DNA of 64,000 bases from Cerasicoccus sp. TK19100 (lineage in GTDB: Bacteria; Verrucomicrobiota; Verrucomicrobiia; Opitutales; Cerasicoccaceae). The stretch spans positions 310,001-374,000 of the forward strand of contig NZ_JAPWDU010000002.1 of assembly GCF_027257155.1 (NCBI RefSeq). Reading direction: 5' to 3'. This document shows positions 1-8,008 of this stretch, one piece after another; positions within the stretch are counted from its first letter, which is position 1; every line of letters begins with the position of its first letter. Made by a program: the position numbers and the translations under genes. The notes beneath the pieces are model-generated. The model did not search any database, was not told the origin of the DNA, and worked only from the letters and a program-made list of their open reading frames with translations.

Positions 1-283
1 AGGCCTTGCCGCCGCCCGCCGCGAAGGCAAGACGGGCATTTGGCTGGAAGACCGCAAAATCGCCGCCATCGGCATCGCCGTCACCCGCTGGATCAGCTAC
101 CACGGCTTCGCGCTCAATGTTGCGCCCGATCTCTCCCACTTCGCCGGCATCGTCCCCTGCGGTATCGCCACGACCGATGGCAGTGTCACGAGCCTACAAA
201 AGGAACTTGGCGACCTCTGCCCCCCGATGGACGAAGTCAAAGCCGTCGTAGCTCGGGAGTTCGAGACGGTGTTTGGCGGGTAG
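1..283 (+). CDS. lipB: Octanoyltransferase LipB, C-terminal part (truncated by window start)
   Basis: Moves the octanoyl group from acyl-carrier protein to the lipoyl domains of 2-oxoacid dehydrogenases and the glycine cleavage H protein, in the cytoplasm. The readable frame starts at base 2 and gives the last 93 residues. They hold the family signature: the substrate-binding lysine stretch [14 protein letters not shown], then SYHGFALNV and IVPCGI with the catalytic cysteine, followed by VTSL. The N-terminal part with the catalytic lysine's partner segments lies outside the window. The lipoyl synthase gene follows on the same strand after a 368-base gap filled with inverted repeats, so the two act in sequence but need not share a transcript. 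Confidence 0.93.
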   Translation, partial: GLAAARREGKTGIWLEDRKIAAIGIAVTRWISYHGFALNVAPDLSHFAGIVPCGIATTDGSVTSLQKELGDLCPPMDEVKAVVAREFETVFGG

Positions 284-295
284 GGACGGTTGCTT

Positions 296-398
296 GGCGG
301 AACGCGAACCTCAGGGTTCGCCTACAATCCAACCACTTCCCTTCGCCTCGCCACTTGCTCACCCAACGTGATGCGAACACAGAGGTTCGCGTTCCGCC
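296..398. repeat. Inverted repeat with 17-bp perfect arms, each arm able to fold on its own
   Basis: Arms at 296-312 and 382-398 are exact reverse complements (GGCGGAACGCGAACCTC and its complement), 69 bases apart. Each arm region also contains its own small hairpin built on the word GCGAAC: 304-310 pairs with 315-321, and 373-378 with 385-390. The element starts 13 bases after the lipB stop. It has no open reading frame, so it is either a mobile non-coding repeat or a transcript-end structure. It fills much of the 284-651 gene-free stretch. Confidence 0.75.
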
Positions 399-461
399 AC
401 TCCAATTGATCGCGCAACTTTCGTGCTTCCCCAAAAGCCCCATTAGGCTTTTCCAAAACAA

Positions 462-538
462 CACTACTGTTGTTGCCACAACACCTAAGGCTTTGTTGCA
501 TCAACAACAGTGGTTGTGTTGAGCAAACAACAGTAGTG
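462..538. repeat. AACAAC-rich inverted repeat in the lipB-lipA gap
   Basis: A 13-base word at 462-474 (CACTACTGTTGTT) is repeated as its reverse complement at 526-538, and a close variant (CAACAACAGTGGTTG) lies between them at 502-516. A run of T follows the right arm at 541-545, so it could end transcripts from the plus strand. No gene is seen in the remaining gap bases up to lipA. Confidence 0.5.
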
Positions 539-651
539 GCTTTTTAGAAAAAAAGCATAGGGCTTTTTTGAGCGAGACGGCGGCGATACGGTAAAAGGCC
601 AGAAAACGGTTGAAATGCGGCGGGTTCTCTACGATTGTCTGACGATTCGAT

Positions 652-1551
652 ATGCAAGATTTATCGCGCAAACCTGATTGGCTCCGCGCCAAGCTCCCGA
701 ATGGCCCTGGTTACATGGCCACGCGCAAGAACGTGGACGAGCACGCGCTCCACACCGTATGCGAGTCCGCCAAATGCCCGAACATGGGCGAGTGCTGGAG
801 CCGCGGCACCGCCACCGTTATGATTTTGGGCAACGTCTGCACGCGGGCCTGCACCTTCTGCAATATCCAGACCGGCCGTCCGCCCGAGCTCGACCTCGGC
901 GAACCCGCCCGCGTGGCTGACAGCATCAAGAAGATGAACCTCAAGCACGTGGTCATCACCTCCGTGGCGCGCGACGACCTCAAGGACGGCGGTGCCAGCG
1001 TTTGGGCGGCCACGGTGCGCGCGGTGCACTATAAGTGCCCCGAGACCACGGTGGAAATTCTCCCCGCCGACTTCCGCGGCAAGGCCGAATACCTGGACAT
1101 CGTTCTCGACGCCAAGCCCGACATTTTCAACCACAACATGGAGACCGTCGAACGCCTCCAGCGCCCGATCCGCAAGACCGCGCGCTACGACCGTTCGCTG
1201 TGGGTGCTGGAGCACGCCAAGAGCCGTAACTTCGTCACCAAAAGCGGCATCATGCTCGGCATTGGCGAGAAGGAGCACGAGGTGGAGCAGCTCCTGCGCG
1301 ACCTCCGCGCGATCGACTGCAACATCCTGACCATCGGCCAGTACCTCCAGCCCACCAAAAAGCACGAGCCCATGGACCGCTGGGTCACCCCGGAGGAGTT
1401 TGCCCACTGGAAGCAATGGGCGCTGGACCTCGGCTTCGACGTCGTCGAAAGCGGCCCGCTGGTCCGCTCCAGCTACCACGCCGATGAGCAGGTGGATTTG
1501 TTTGGCCTGCTGGAAAAGCGTAAGGCGGAAAAAGCCGCTGCCAGCGCTTAA
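652..1551 (+). CDS. lipA: Lipoyl synthase LipA (radical SAM)
   Basis: Inserts two sulfur atoms into protein-bound octanoyl groups to make lipoyl cofactor. The 299-residue protein is normal length for the family. It has both iron-sulfur motifs: the auxiliary cluster CX4CX5C at Cys37, Cys42 and Cys48, and the radical-SAM CX3CX2C at Cys63, Cys67 and Cys70 (CTRACTFC). The C-terminal RSSYHA supplies the conserved serine that ligates the auxiliary cluster. The ATG at 652 matches the usual short N-terminus (RKPDWLR); no Shine-Dalgarno motif precedes it. It follows lipB, as in many bacteria. Confidence 0.97.
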   Translation: MQDLSRKPDWLRAKLPNGPGYMATRKNVDEHALHTVCESAKCPNMGECWSRGTATVMILGNVCTRACTFCNIQTGRPPELDLGEPARVADSIKKMNLKHVVITSVARDDLKDGGASVWAATVRAVHYKCPETTVEILPADFRGKAEYLDIVLDAKPDIFNHNMETVERLQRPIRKTARYDRSLWVLEHAKSRNFVTKSGIMLGIGEKEHEVEQLLRDLRAIDCNILTIGQYLQPTKKHEPMDRWVTPEEFAHWKQWALDLGFDVVESGPLVRSSYHADEQVDLFGLLEKRKAEKAAASA

Positions 1552-1566
1552 AGCTGCATAGCGGTA

Positions 1567-1662
1567 TTTTTCTTAACCTCGGAGAGCACGGAGGAACGGA
1601 GATAATATTTATCCCGTGAAATCGGAACTCCGTCCCTCCGTGTCCTCCGTGGTTAAGAAAAA
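1567..1662. repeat. CACGGAGG-word inverted repeat between lipA and the reductase gene
   Basis: The outer 12 bases (TTTTTCTTAACC at 1567-1578, GGTTAAGAAAAA at 1651-1662) are perfect complements. Inside them each arm carries the word CACGGAG or its complement two or three times with small differences. The element lies between convergent lipA and the aldo/keto reductase gene, so it may serve as a bidirectional transcript end. Repeats made from this same word are familiar from many unrelated bacterial genomes. Confidence 0.7.
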
Positions 1663-1683
1663 TCTGAATGGCAGAGATGGTGA

Positions 1684-2526
1684 CTAGTCGTCCCACTCCC
1701 AACTGACCCAATCCGGGTTGCCGACTCGACCGTCCTTGGGCAAATTCTCGATGGCGGCGCAGTCAATATCGTCGAGGGCGAAGTCCCAGATGTCGAAGTT
1801 CTCCGCGATGCGATTGGCGTTGCTGGAGCGCGGGAACGTGGCGACGTGGTCCTGCTCGATCAACCAACGCAGGGCAACCTGGCCGGTAGACTTTCCATAC
1901 TTTTCAGCGATGGCTTGCACGGCTGGCTCGTCAAACATACGGCCTTTGGCTAGCGGACTCCAGGCGGTCAGCAGAATGTCGTTTTTGCGGCAAAGCTCGA
2001 GTAACGTATTCTGGCTGAGATACAGGTGATACTCCACTTGGTTGCAGAAAATGGGCGTTACTTGAAGCGCCTCCTTCATCATGGCAGCAGTATGGTTGCT
2101 TAGGCCAATGTGCTTAATGCGGCCTCTTTCCTTTTCCTTGGCCAACGCTTCTAGGGTCACCGCAAGGTCATATTCGGGGTTCGGCCAGTGGATGAGATAC
2201 AGGTCCATGTAATCGAGCTTCAGCGCATCCAGACTATCAGCGACGGATTGCTCGACGGCGGCCGGAGACAGGTCATCCATCCACATTTTACTGGTCACGA
2301 AAAGGTCTTCACGCGGCAGTCCGGCGGCAGCAATCCCCTGCCCGACCTCGGCTTCGTTTTCATACATCCGCGCAGTGTCGAGGTGGCGGTAGCCGGTCTC
2401 GAGCGCCGTTTCCACGCACCGCTGGCACTCGTTACCAGTTAGCTGCCACGTGCCAAAACCGAGCGTTGGCACCGAGGTTCCTTGGATTACTTTTGTCTTC
2501 AGATTAGGGGCTATGCTTTCGCTCAT
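1684..2526 (-). CDS. Aldo/keto reductase
   Basis: NAD(P)H-dependent reduction of aldehydes or ketones; the substrate is not known. The 280-residue TIM-barrel protein shows the complete catalytic tetrad Asp50, Tyr55, Lys80 and His113, in the contexts YRHLDTARMY, FVTSKMW and LIHWP. The later PLAKGR and the PRSSNANRIAEN region near the C-terminus, which binds the cofactor phosphate, are also present. It resembles the 2,5-diketo-gluconate reductase branch. It lies 54 bases downstream of an ArsR-type regulator on the same strand and is probably cotranscribed with it, divergent from an ene-reductase. That arrangement suggests a response to reactive electrophiles (inference). Confidence 0.93.
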   Translation of the reverse strand: MSESIAPNLKTKVIQGTSVPTLGFGTWQLTGNECQRCVETALETGYRHLDTARMYENEAEVGQGIAAAGLPREDLFVTSKMWMDDLSPAAVEQSVADSLDALKLDYMDLYLIHWPNPEYDLAVTLEALAKEKERGRIKHIGLSNHTAAMMKEALQVTPIFCNQVEYHLYLSQNTLLELCRKNDILLTAWSPLAKGRMFDEPAVQAIAEKYGKSTGQVALRWLIEQDHVATFPRSSNANRIAENFDIWDFALDDIDCAAIENLPKDGRVGNPDWVSWEWDD

Positions 2527-2580
2527 GTGATTAACTTTAGCACACGATCCGAAGGTTTCCAGTAAATCCCTGGATTCGCC

Positions 2581-2877
2581 TTAATCGCGTTCCACGAGTG
2601 CGAGAATGCCAGGAAATTGATTGTCGACTTCTACTTGGCGCACTGAGCTCAGGCACTTAGCGCCAACGACACGGGTTTCGATCAACCCGGCACCGCGCAG
2701 GACTTCCATATGGTGTGAAAGCGTGGCCTTGGACACGTCGGAAGGCAGCTCATTGCAGGCCAAGTTCGGTTTTTCCAGCAGTGCGCGCACGATCGCGATC
2801 CGGCAGGGATCGGACAGTGCATGCATCACGGCGGACAGCTCAACTTGCTCCAAGGCAGGGTGTTCGTAAGTCTTCAT
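2581..2877 (-). CDS. ArsR-family winged-helix repressor
   Basis: A 98-residue DNA-binding protein of ArsR/SmtB type. The core is the segment SDPCRIAIVRALLE, followed by the recognition region VSKATLSHHMEVLRGAGLI at roughly residues 48-66. The metal-binding CxC of classical ArsR is missing, but Cys25, Cys41 and Cys75 could sense thiol-reactive compounds. The gene is divergent from an Old Yellow Enzyme gene. The 100 bases between them hold two palindromes of identical design, so self-control plus control of the ene-reductase is likely. As I recall, an ArsR-type repressor controls a xenobiotic ene-reductase gene in Pseudomonas aeruginosa (PyeR/XenB); the ligand here is unknown. Confidence 0.88.
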   Translation of the reverse strand: MKTYEHPALEQVELSAVMHALSDPCRIAIVRALLEKPNLACNELPSDVSKATLSHHMEVLRGAGLIETRVVGAKCLSSVRQVEVDNQFPGILALVERD

Positions 2878-2896
2878 TGTTAAACAATGTAACTAA

Positions 2897-2916
2897 TGTT
2901 CGAAAAAATGCGAACA
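2897..2916. promoter_or_regulatory. Operator-like palindrome 1 (TGTTC-N10-GAACA)
   Basis: A 20-base site with half-sites TGTTC (2897-2901) and GAACA (2912-2916), close to the ArsR gene start. Its spacing is identical to that of the second site at 2948-2967, and the two centres are 51 bases apart, near five helical turns. Both therefore face the same side of the DNA. Confidence 0.65.
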
Positions 2917-2946
2917 ACAATTTGACGAAAGCTAATCGTACACCTA

Positions 2947-2968
2947 TTGTTCGATCAAATTAGAACAA
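2947..2968. promoter_or_regulatory. Operator-like palindrome 2 (TTGTTC-N10-GAACAA)
   Basis: Half-sites TTGTTC (2947-2952) and GAACAA (2963-2968) end 10 bases before the start codon of the ene-reductase gene. A bound repressor would block its initiation region. It matches palindrome 1 in core and spacing and extends it by one pair. Confidence 0.65.
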
Positions 2969-2977
2969 CAAACTGCA

Positions 2978-4054
2978 ATGAGTAACACTATCGCCGAAAA
3001 ATCCGTCCTTCAATCGCCACTCAAAGTCGGTGCCTGGGAACTACCTAACCGGATCATCATGGCCCCGCTGACCCGCACCCGCGCCAGCGAAGGTCGCGTG
3101 CCCAACGCCATGATGGCCGAGTATTACGCTCAGCGCGCCAGCGCCGGCCTAATCATTTCCGAAGCAACTTCGGTCGACCCCATGGGCGTCGGCTACCCGA
3201 ACACACCCGGCATTTGGAGCGAGGAACAGGTCGAGGGCTGGAAACTCATTACCGACGCCGTCCATGCCAAGGGTGGCCGCATTTTGCTGCAACTTTGGCA
3301 CGTGGGCCGCATCTCCGACCCAGTCTATTTGAATGGCGCGCTGCCCATCGCTCCCAGCGCAATCAAGCCTGCGGGACACGTGAGCCTCGTCCGCCCAATG
3401 AAAGACTTTGAGACGCCACGCGCTTTGGAGCTGGAGGAAATTCCGGCCATCGTCGAAGCGTTTCGCAAAGGGGCCGAAAACGCCAAGCGTGCCGGCTTTG
3501 ACGGCGTGGAGCTCCATGGCGCGAATGGCTACTTACTCGACCAGTTTTTGCAGGATTCCGCCAACCACCGCACGGATGCATACGGCGGCTCGATTGAAAA
3601 CCGCGCCCGCCTGATGCTGGAAGCCGTCGACGCGGCGATCTCTGTCTGGGGTCCTGATCGCGTCGGCCTGCACCTGGCCCCCAAGGGCGATATCCACGAC
3701 ATGGGCGACAGCGATCTCGCGGCGACCTTTGGTTATGTGGCCGAGCAGATGAAGCAGCGCGGCATCGCATTTCTTTTCACCCGCGAATCTCAGGATGAGC
3801 CTCGCATTTTCCCCGAATTGAAAAAGAAGTTTGGCGGCGTCCTCATCGCGAACCAACAGCTCGACAAGGACACGGCCGAATCGTTGATCAACCGTGGCGA
3901 CGCCGACGCCGTATCGTGGGGCCAGCAGTTCATTGCCAACCCGGACCTGGTCGAGCGTTTGGCCGAGAATCTGCCGCTCAATGAGCCCGACCCGAGCACG
4001 TTTTATTCAGACGGCCCCAAAGGCTATATCGATTATCCATTTGCGAAAAAGTAG
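2978..4054 (+). CDS. Old Yellow Enzyme-family NADH:flavin oxidoreductase (ene-reductase)
   Basis: An FMN-dependent TIM-barrel enzyme of NemA/XenB type that reduces activated C=C bonds or nitro compounds. The 358 residues are typical in length. The N-terminal NRIIMAPLTRTRA, the LWHVGR motif, and the His180-x-x-Asn183 pair with Tyr185 (ELHGANGYLLDQF) that bind and protonate the substrate are all present, as is the later RLMLEAV. Some FMN-phosphate positions differ from the textbook enzymes: LHLAP where many have LRLSP, and SWGQQFIANPDL where many have FGR. The start ATG lies directly after the second operator palindrome. Confidence 0.94.
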   Translation: MSNTIAEKSVLQSPLKVGAWELPNRIIMAPLTRTRASEGRVPNAMMAEYYAQRASAGLIISEATSVDPMGVGYPNTPGIWSEEQVEGWKLITDAVHAKGGRILLQLWHVGRISDPVYLNGALPIAPSAIKPAGHVSLVRPMKDFETPRALELEEIPAIVEAFRKGAENAKRAGFDGVELHGANGYLLDQFLQDSANHRTDAYGGSIENRARLMLEAVDAAISVWGPDRVGLHLAPKGDIHDMGDSDLAATFGYVAEQMKQRGIAFLFTRESQDEPRIFPELKKKFGGVLIANQQLDKDTAESLINRGDADAVSWGQQFIANPDLVERLAENLPLNEPDPSTFYSDGPKGYIDYPFAKK

Positions 4055-4063
4055 GAAGCAACC

Positions 4064-4205
4064 AGGTGGCGGCCGATGTCCTCATCGGCCAGAGGCGAAA
4101 TAGATTGATTAGATGGTTCGTGCTTCGTGTTTGATGCCGTTAGCACTTTAAAGTCTATCCTTTCGTAGTGTTTGCTCTGGCCGATGAGGACATCGGCCGC
4201 CACCT
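4064..4205. repeat. 31-bp perfect inverted repeat with hairpin-forming arms
   Basis: Arms 4064-4094 and 4175-4205 are perfect 31-base reverse complements separated by 80 bases. Each arm contains an internal palindrome (GGCCGATG-TCCT-CATCGGCC, for example 4071-4078 with 4083-4090), so the DNA could extrude as nested hairpins. It fills the gap between the ene-reductase stop and argS. The centre has no coding potential. Confidence 0.85.
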
Positions 4206-4275
4206 TTTTACAAGACAGTTAGCCCAATCAAGCGCTAAGGCTTGACCTCACCGCGCAATCCCTAGTCTTGGCGGG

Positions 4276-6108
4276 ATGACGCTTTCTTTTGATCTCGGTC
4301 GCCAACTTGATGCGCTGCTGCGCAAAGCCGCCCAAGGGCTCGACGCCTTTGGGGATGACTTCGATCCCGGCATTCGCCCGGCGGACCCCCGTTTCGGCGA
4401 CTACCAGGCCAACGGCGTGCTGCCCTACGCCAAGCAAGCCAAGGTGAACCCGCGTCAACTCGCGACCCAACTGGTCGACGCCCTGCTGGCGTCTGACGAC
4501 TTTAAAGGGGCCCTAATCCAGCCCAAGAAAGGCGAAACGCCAACCGTGCCGGAGGGTGTCGACTACGCACTCGAAATTGCCGGGCCGGGCTTTATTAATT
4601 TCCGCGTCGCGCCGGGCGTGCTGCAGCAGTGGCTCAAGGAATACCGCGACGAAGCGTCGTTTAAGGCCGGTGCCGCAAGCCGGTTCAATGGCCGCAAGAT
4701 CATCGTCGACTACCCGAGCCCAAACACCGCCAAGCAAATGCACATTGGGCACCTACGCCCCATGGTCATCGGTGAGGCCGTCTCGCGCATTCTGGAGTTT
4801 TGCGGCGCGGACGTCACCCGCGACAACCACATCGGCGATTGGGGCACTAACTTCGGCACACTCATCATGGCGATCAAGCGTGAAGGCGTGGACCTGAGCA
4901 CGCTTGGAGCGGACGCGCTGCCCGAGATCGAGCGCCTCTACAAACTGGGCACCTCTCTCGAAAAAGAAGACCCAGCCATCCGCGACATTTCACGCAATGA
5001 ACTGGTCAAACTTCAGCAAGGCGACGCCGAAAACACCGCTATCTGGGAGCAGATTGTGGCCGTGTCGAACAGCGCCTTTGAGCGCAATTATGACCGACTC
5101 GGTGTGAAGCCCGACTTGACGCTCGGTGAGTCCTTTTACCGCGATAAGGTCGACCGCGTTTATGACGAACTGATCGCCTGCAATATCGCCGAGGAAAGCG
5201 ACGGCGCCCTGGTAGTCTGGCACGATGAGGTCAAGAAATTCGCCCGCGACAACGAGCGCCCCTACCCGTTTAACATCCGCAAGCAGGACGGTGCCAGCAA
5301 CTACGCCTCGACCGACCTCGCCACCGTGCTTTACCGCGTGGAAGAGCTTAAGGCCGACGAGGTAATCTACGTAACCGATGGTCGCCAGCAGGACCATTTC
5401 GAGCAGCTTTTCCTGACCGTGGACAAATGGTTCGCGCGCAAGGAGTATCCCAAGCCGCAGTTGGAGCACGTGTGGTTTGGCACGATCCTCGGCGAGGACG
5501 GCAAGGCGATCAAAACCCGCAGCGGCGAGCCGATCCGTTTGAACGAACTACTCGACGAAGCCGCCAAGCGCGCCGCCGACACCGCCGCGGATAAGATGAA
5601 GTCGCCCGACCTGACCGACGCCGAGAAAGCCGCCATCGCGGAGGCCGTCGGCATTGGGGCCGTGCGCTACGCCGACTTGTCCTCCAACCGCACGCAGGAC
5701 TACGTGTTCTCGTGGGAAAAGATGCTCGCCTTCGAGGGCAACACCGCGCCCTACCTGCAAATGCAGGGCGCGCGCATCCACGGCATTTTCCGCAAAATGG
5801 GCCTCCAGCCCGGCGAAGGCGAAGACGGCGCCTCGGGCCTCGAAACGCCGGAAGAGCTCTCCCTCGCCCGCAAATTGCTCAACCTGCCTGTCGCCCTCGA
5901 AATGGCGATCAGCGACCTGCGCCCGCATCACATTTGCACGTATCTCTTCGAGTTGGCGGGCGAGTTTTCAAGCTTTTACAGCGCCAACCACGTCATGGTG
6001 GATGAGGCCGACGTCAAAGCTCGCCGCGTGATGCTCTGCGCCCGCACGCTCGCCGTCCTCGAAACCGGCATGCACCTGCTGGGCATCCAGACGCTCGAAA
6101 AAATGTAG
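4276..6108 (+). CDS. argS: Arginyl-tRNA synthetase
   Basis: Charges tRNA-Arg. The 610-residue class I synthetase has an N-terminal additional domain (about 1-130), the HIGH signature at residues 156-159 (MHIGHLRP), and the DGRQQDHFEQLF substrate-pocket segment. In place of KMSKS it has the variant loop AIKTRSG around Lys413, which is normal for ArgRS. The C-terminal DALR anticodon-binding domain includes FSSFYSANHV. It is slightly longer than the usual 550-600 residues. The start at 4276 gives the family-typical N-terminus, with no Shine-Dalgarno motif in front. Confidence 0.97.
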   Translation: MTLSFDLGRQLDALLRKAAQGLDAFGDDFDPGIRPADPRFGDYQANGVLPYAKQAKVNPRQLATQLVDALLASDDFKGALIQPKKGETPTVPEGVDYALEIAGPGFINFRVAPGVLQQWLKEYRDEASFKAGAASRFNGRKIIVDYPSPNTAKQMHIGHLRPMVIGEAVSRILEFCGADVTRDNHIGDWGTNFGTLIMAIKREGVDLSTLGADALPEIERLYKLGTSLEKEDPAIRDISRNELVKLQQGDAENTAIWEQIVAVSNSAFERNYDRLGVKPDLTLGESFYRDKVDRVYDELIACNIAEESDGALVVWHDEVKKFARDNERPYPFNIRKQDGASNYASTDLATVLYRVEELKADEVIYVTDGRQQDHFEQLFLTVDKWFARKEYPKPQLEHVWFGTILGEDGKAIKTRSGEPIRLNELLDEAAKRAADTAADKMKSPDLTDAEKAAIAEAVGIGAVRYADLSSNRTQDYVFSWEKMLAFEGNTAPYLQMQGARIHGIFRKMGLQPGEGEDGASGLETPEELSLARKLLNLPVALEMAISDLRPHHICTYLFELAGEFSSFYSANHVMVDEADVKARRVMLCARTLAVLETGMHLLGIQTLEKM

Positions 6109-6127
6109 CCGCTGGCTTTGCCAGCGG
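6109..6127 (+). other. Hairpin directly after the argS stop codon
   Basis: CCGCTGG (6109-6115), loop CTTTG, CCAGCGG (6121-6127) begins on the first base after the TAG stop. No T run follows, so it is better read as a 3'-end stabilising hairpin or a repeat remnant than as a classical terminator. Confidence 0.5.
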
Positions 6128-6132
6128 AGATT

Positions 6133-6241
6133 AAAGGAAAAAGATTAAAGATTAAAGTTTGAGACAGGGCTGATGCAGACTTGGCCCAACAAAAAAAGGG
6201 AAAGCCCGCGCCTTCCCTTTTTCCTTTAATCTTTTTCCTTT
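6133..6241. repeat. GATTAAAG-word inverted repeat with nested terminator-like hairpin
   Basis: The outer arms 6133-6150 and 6224-6241 are perfect 18-base complements. The left side repeats the word GATTAAAG in tandem. A second stem nests inside: AAAAAGGGAA at 6193-6202 with TTCCCTTTTT at 6213-6222. It carries A and T runs on both strands and sits between the convergent argS and kinase genes, so it could terminate transcription in both directions. Confidence 0.7.
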
Positions 6242-6248
6242 TTCCTCA

Positions 6249-6671
6249 CTAAAAACTCAACCGCCCGTCGCGGATGGCTTCGGTGATGACCAGGCCCCAC
6301 ATCACGGCTACGTTCAACAGGGCGAAAAAGACCGCGCCGCTGCCCATGTCTTTGGCGCGCTTGGCAAATGGGTGCGTTTCCTGGGAAATGTAGTCGACGG
6401 TCCACTCCAGGGCGGAGTTCATGAGCTCGACGACGAGCACCAGGAAAATGGAACCAATCATGAGCGCCTTGCCCAGCAGACCCACCGGCAGCATGATTGC
6501 CGTGGGGATCAGAATGCAGGCCAGCAGCATCTCCTGCCGAAACGCCGATTCGTGCTTGAGGCTGGAGCCGATACCCTCGAAAGAGTAAAACATGGCGTTC
6601 CAGATGCGCTTAAGCCCACCGCGTGATTTGTCTTCGCGGACTTCGGTATAGTCGTGGTTTTGCTGCAACAT
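6249..6671 (-). CDS. dgkA: Diacylglycerol kinase / undecaprenol kinase family protein
   Basis: A small integral membrane kinase that phosphorylates diacylglycerol or undecaprenol and so recycles lipid carriers. The family core is present: a cytoplasmic amphipathic segment (RIWNAMFYSFEGIGSSLKHE), the catalytic ExAFRQE, and VELMNSALEWTVDYIS, followed by AKDMGSGAVF. Three membrane helices are predicted around residues 45-62, 66-86 and 112-132 of the chosen 140-residue form. The frame stays open upstream to 6758, but the extra 29 residues are hydrophobic and not family-like, so the ATG at 6671 was preferred. Confidence 0.9.
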   Translation of the reverse strand: MLQQNHDYTEVREDKSRGGLKRIWNAMFYSFEGIGSSLKHESAFRQEMLLACILIPTAIMLPVGLLGKALMIGSIFLVLVVELMNSALEWTVDYISQETHPFAKRAKDMGSGAVFFALLNVAVMWGLVITEAIRDGRLSF

Positions 6672-6821
6672 GATTAATAAGGGGAAAAATTCAGTGATAA
6701 CTTGTGCCGTGAAAAACGCAATTCTAATGCTCGGATTATTAATCTGAATGTTAAGCAACGCAAATAAGCTTGAGACGTGATAGTTACGGGACAGCTTAGA
6801 CTTTTCCCTAACGCATTAAGC

Positions 6822-7970
6822 ATGGAACATTTACGCGACCCCCACACCAAAGTTTACAACGCCGGCGGACACCTGTTTAGCATCAGCGACCTGCTCCACA
6901 GCATCACCGACCCGGAATACATGGTCGATGGCCTGCCCCGCATCTCCGACTACCACTTCAAGGTCGGCGAGCCGATTCGCTATCGTCTAGACTCCGGCCT
7001 GGTGCCCATTCCCGGCGGCGAGGCCCTGACCCGCGAAGTATTTGAATCATTGATTTTCCCCCTGCTCCTACCAGAGCGCGTGGAGGAAATTCAGGCGGGT
7101 GGCCCGATCGATATCGACTGCGGCTACGAGTTTGTGGGCGACGAAGAAACGTATAATTTCCGCCTCAACGTGTTTCAGGACCGCCACGGCCCGGCCGCCA
7201 CAATGCGCATGCTCCCGCCTAAGCCGCCGAGCATCGACCGTGTGGGCTTCCCTTATGACGATATTTGGGAAGACCTGGTCAACCTGCGCCAGGGCCTCGT
7301 GCTAATCTCCGGCGTCACCGGCAGTGGTAAGTCCACGACGATGGCCAGCTTGATCAACTACATTAATAACACGCGCGCGGACCGCATCATCACGCTGGAA
7401 GACCCGATTGAATACCTTTTCGAGAGTAAGGAAGGCATGATTTCGCAGCGCGAAGTCGGCGTGCATGTGTCGTCCTTTGCCCGTGGCTTGCGCAGCGCCC
7501 TGCGCGAGGACCCGGACATGATTTTCGTGGGGGAAATCCGCGATGCAGAAACCGCAGGCCTCGCCGTGACGGCGGCAGAAACCGGCCACTTGGTGTTCTC
7601 CACTGTGCACACGCGCGACGCAATTGGCTCGATTACCCGCCTAATCGACATGTTTGCCAGCGACCGCTCGCGCGAAATGACGACCCAGATTTCGATGAAC
7701 CTGAAGACGGTCATCAGCCAAAAGCTGGTTCCGTTAGCCAGTGGCAAGGGCCGCATTGTCGCCATGGAGGTTATGCGCAACACCGGCGTGGTTGGCAACC
7801 TGATCCGCTCCGGCAAGATCCACCAGATTTACTCCATGATGGAAACGCGCGGCTCCGAAGGCATGATCACCATGGAGCAGTGCCTCATCGAGATGGTCGA
7901 GGAAGGCAAGATCACGAAAGAAATGGCCATTGCCTACGCCAACCGCGAAGAGATCATTGACCGCTTGTAG
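6822..7970 (+). CDS. PilT/PilU-like type IV pilus retraction ATPase
   Basis: A hexameric motor ATPase that powers pilus depolymerisation or twitching. The 382-residue protein has an N-terminal PAS-like half, Walker A at residues 164-172 (GVTGSGKST), an Asp box with the TLEDPIEYLF signature, Walker B with MIFVGEIRD, and the His box ETGHLVFSTVHT. The C-terminal ERxG-type helix is diverged. An in-frame GTG at 6777 would add 15 residues; the ATG at 6822 better matches family starts. No pilin or pilC gene adjoins it. A GspF/PilC-like gene and a pilin-like gene lie elsewhere in the window, so pilus genes are scattered. Confidence 0.92.
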   Translation: MEHLRDPHTKVYNAGGHLFSISDLLHSITDPEYMVDGLPRISDYHFKVGEPIRYRLDSGLVPIPGGEALTREVFESLIFPLLLPERVEEIQAGGPIDIDCGYEFVGDEETYNFRLNVFQDRHGPAATMRMLPPKPPSIDRVGFPYDDIWEDLVNLRQGLVLISGVTGSGKSTTMASLINYINNTRADRIITLEDPIEYLFESKEGMISQREVGVHVSSFARGLRSALREDPDMIFVGEIRDAETAGLAVTAAETGHLVFSTVHTRDAIGSITRLIDMFASDRSREMTTQISMNLKTVISQKLVPLASGKGRIVAMEVMRNTGVVGNLIRSGKIHQIYSMMETRGSEGMITMEQCLIEMVEEGKITKEMAIAYANREEIIDRL

Positions 7971-8008
7971 GGCTCGTTACGGGTCGCGTTTATGATGAGC
8001 CCATTTGC

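Noticed and set aside
6672-6758. Extended N-terminus of the diacylglycerol kinase
   Set aside because: The additional hydrophobic residues are not part of the family and a good ATG exists at 6671.
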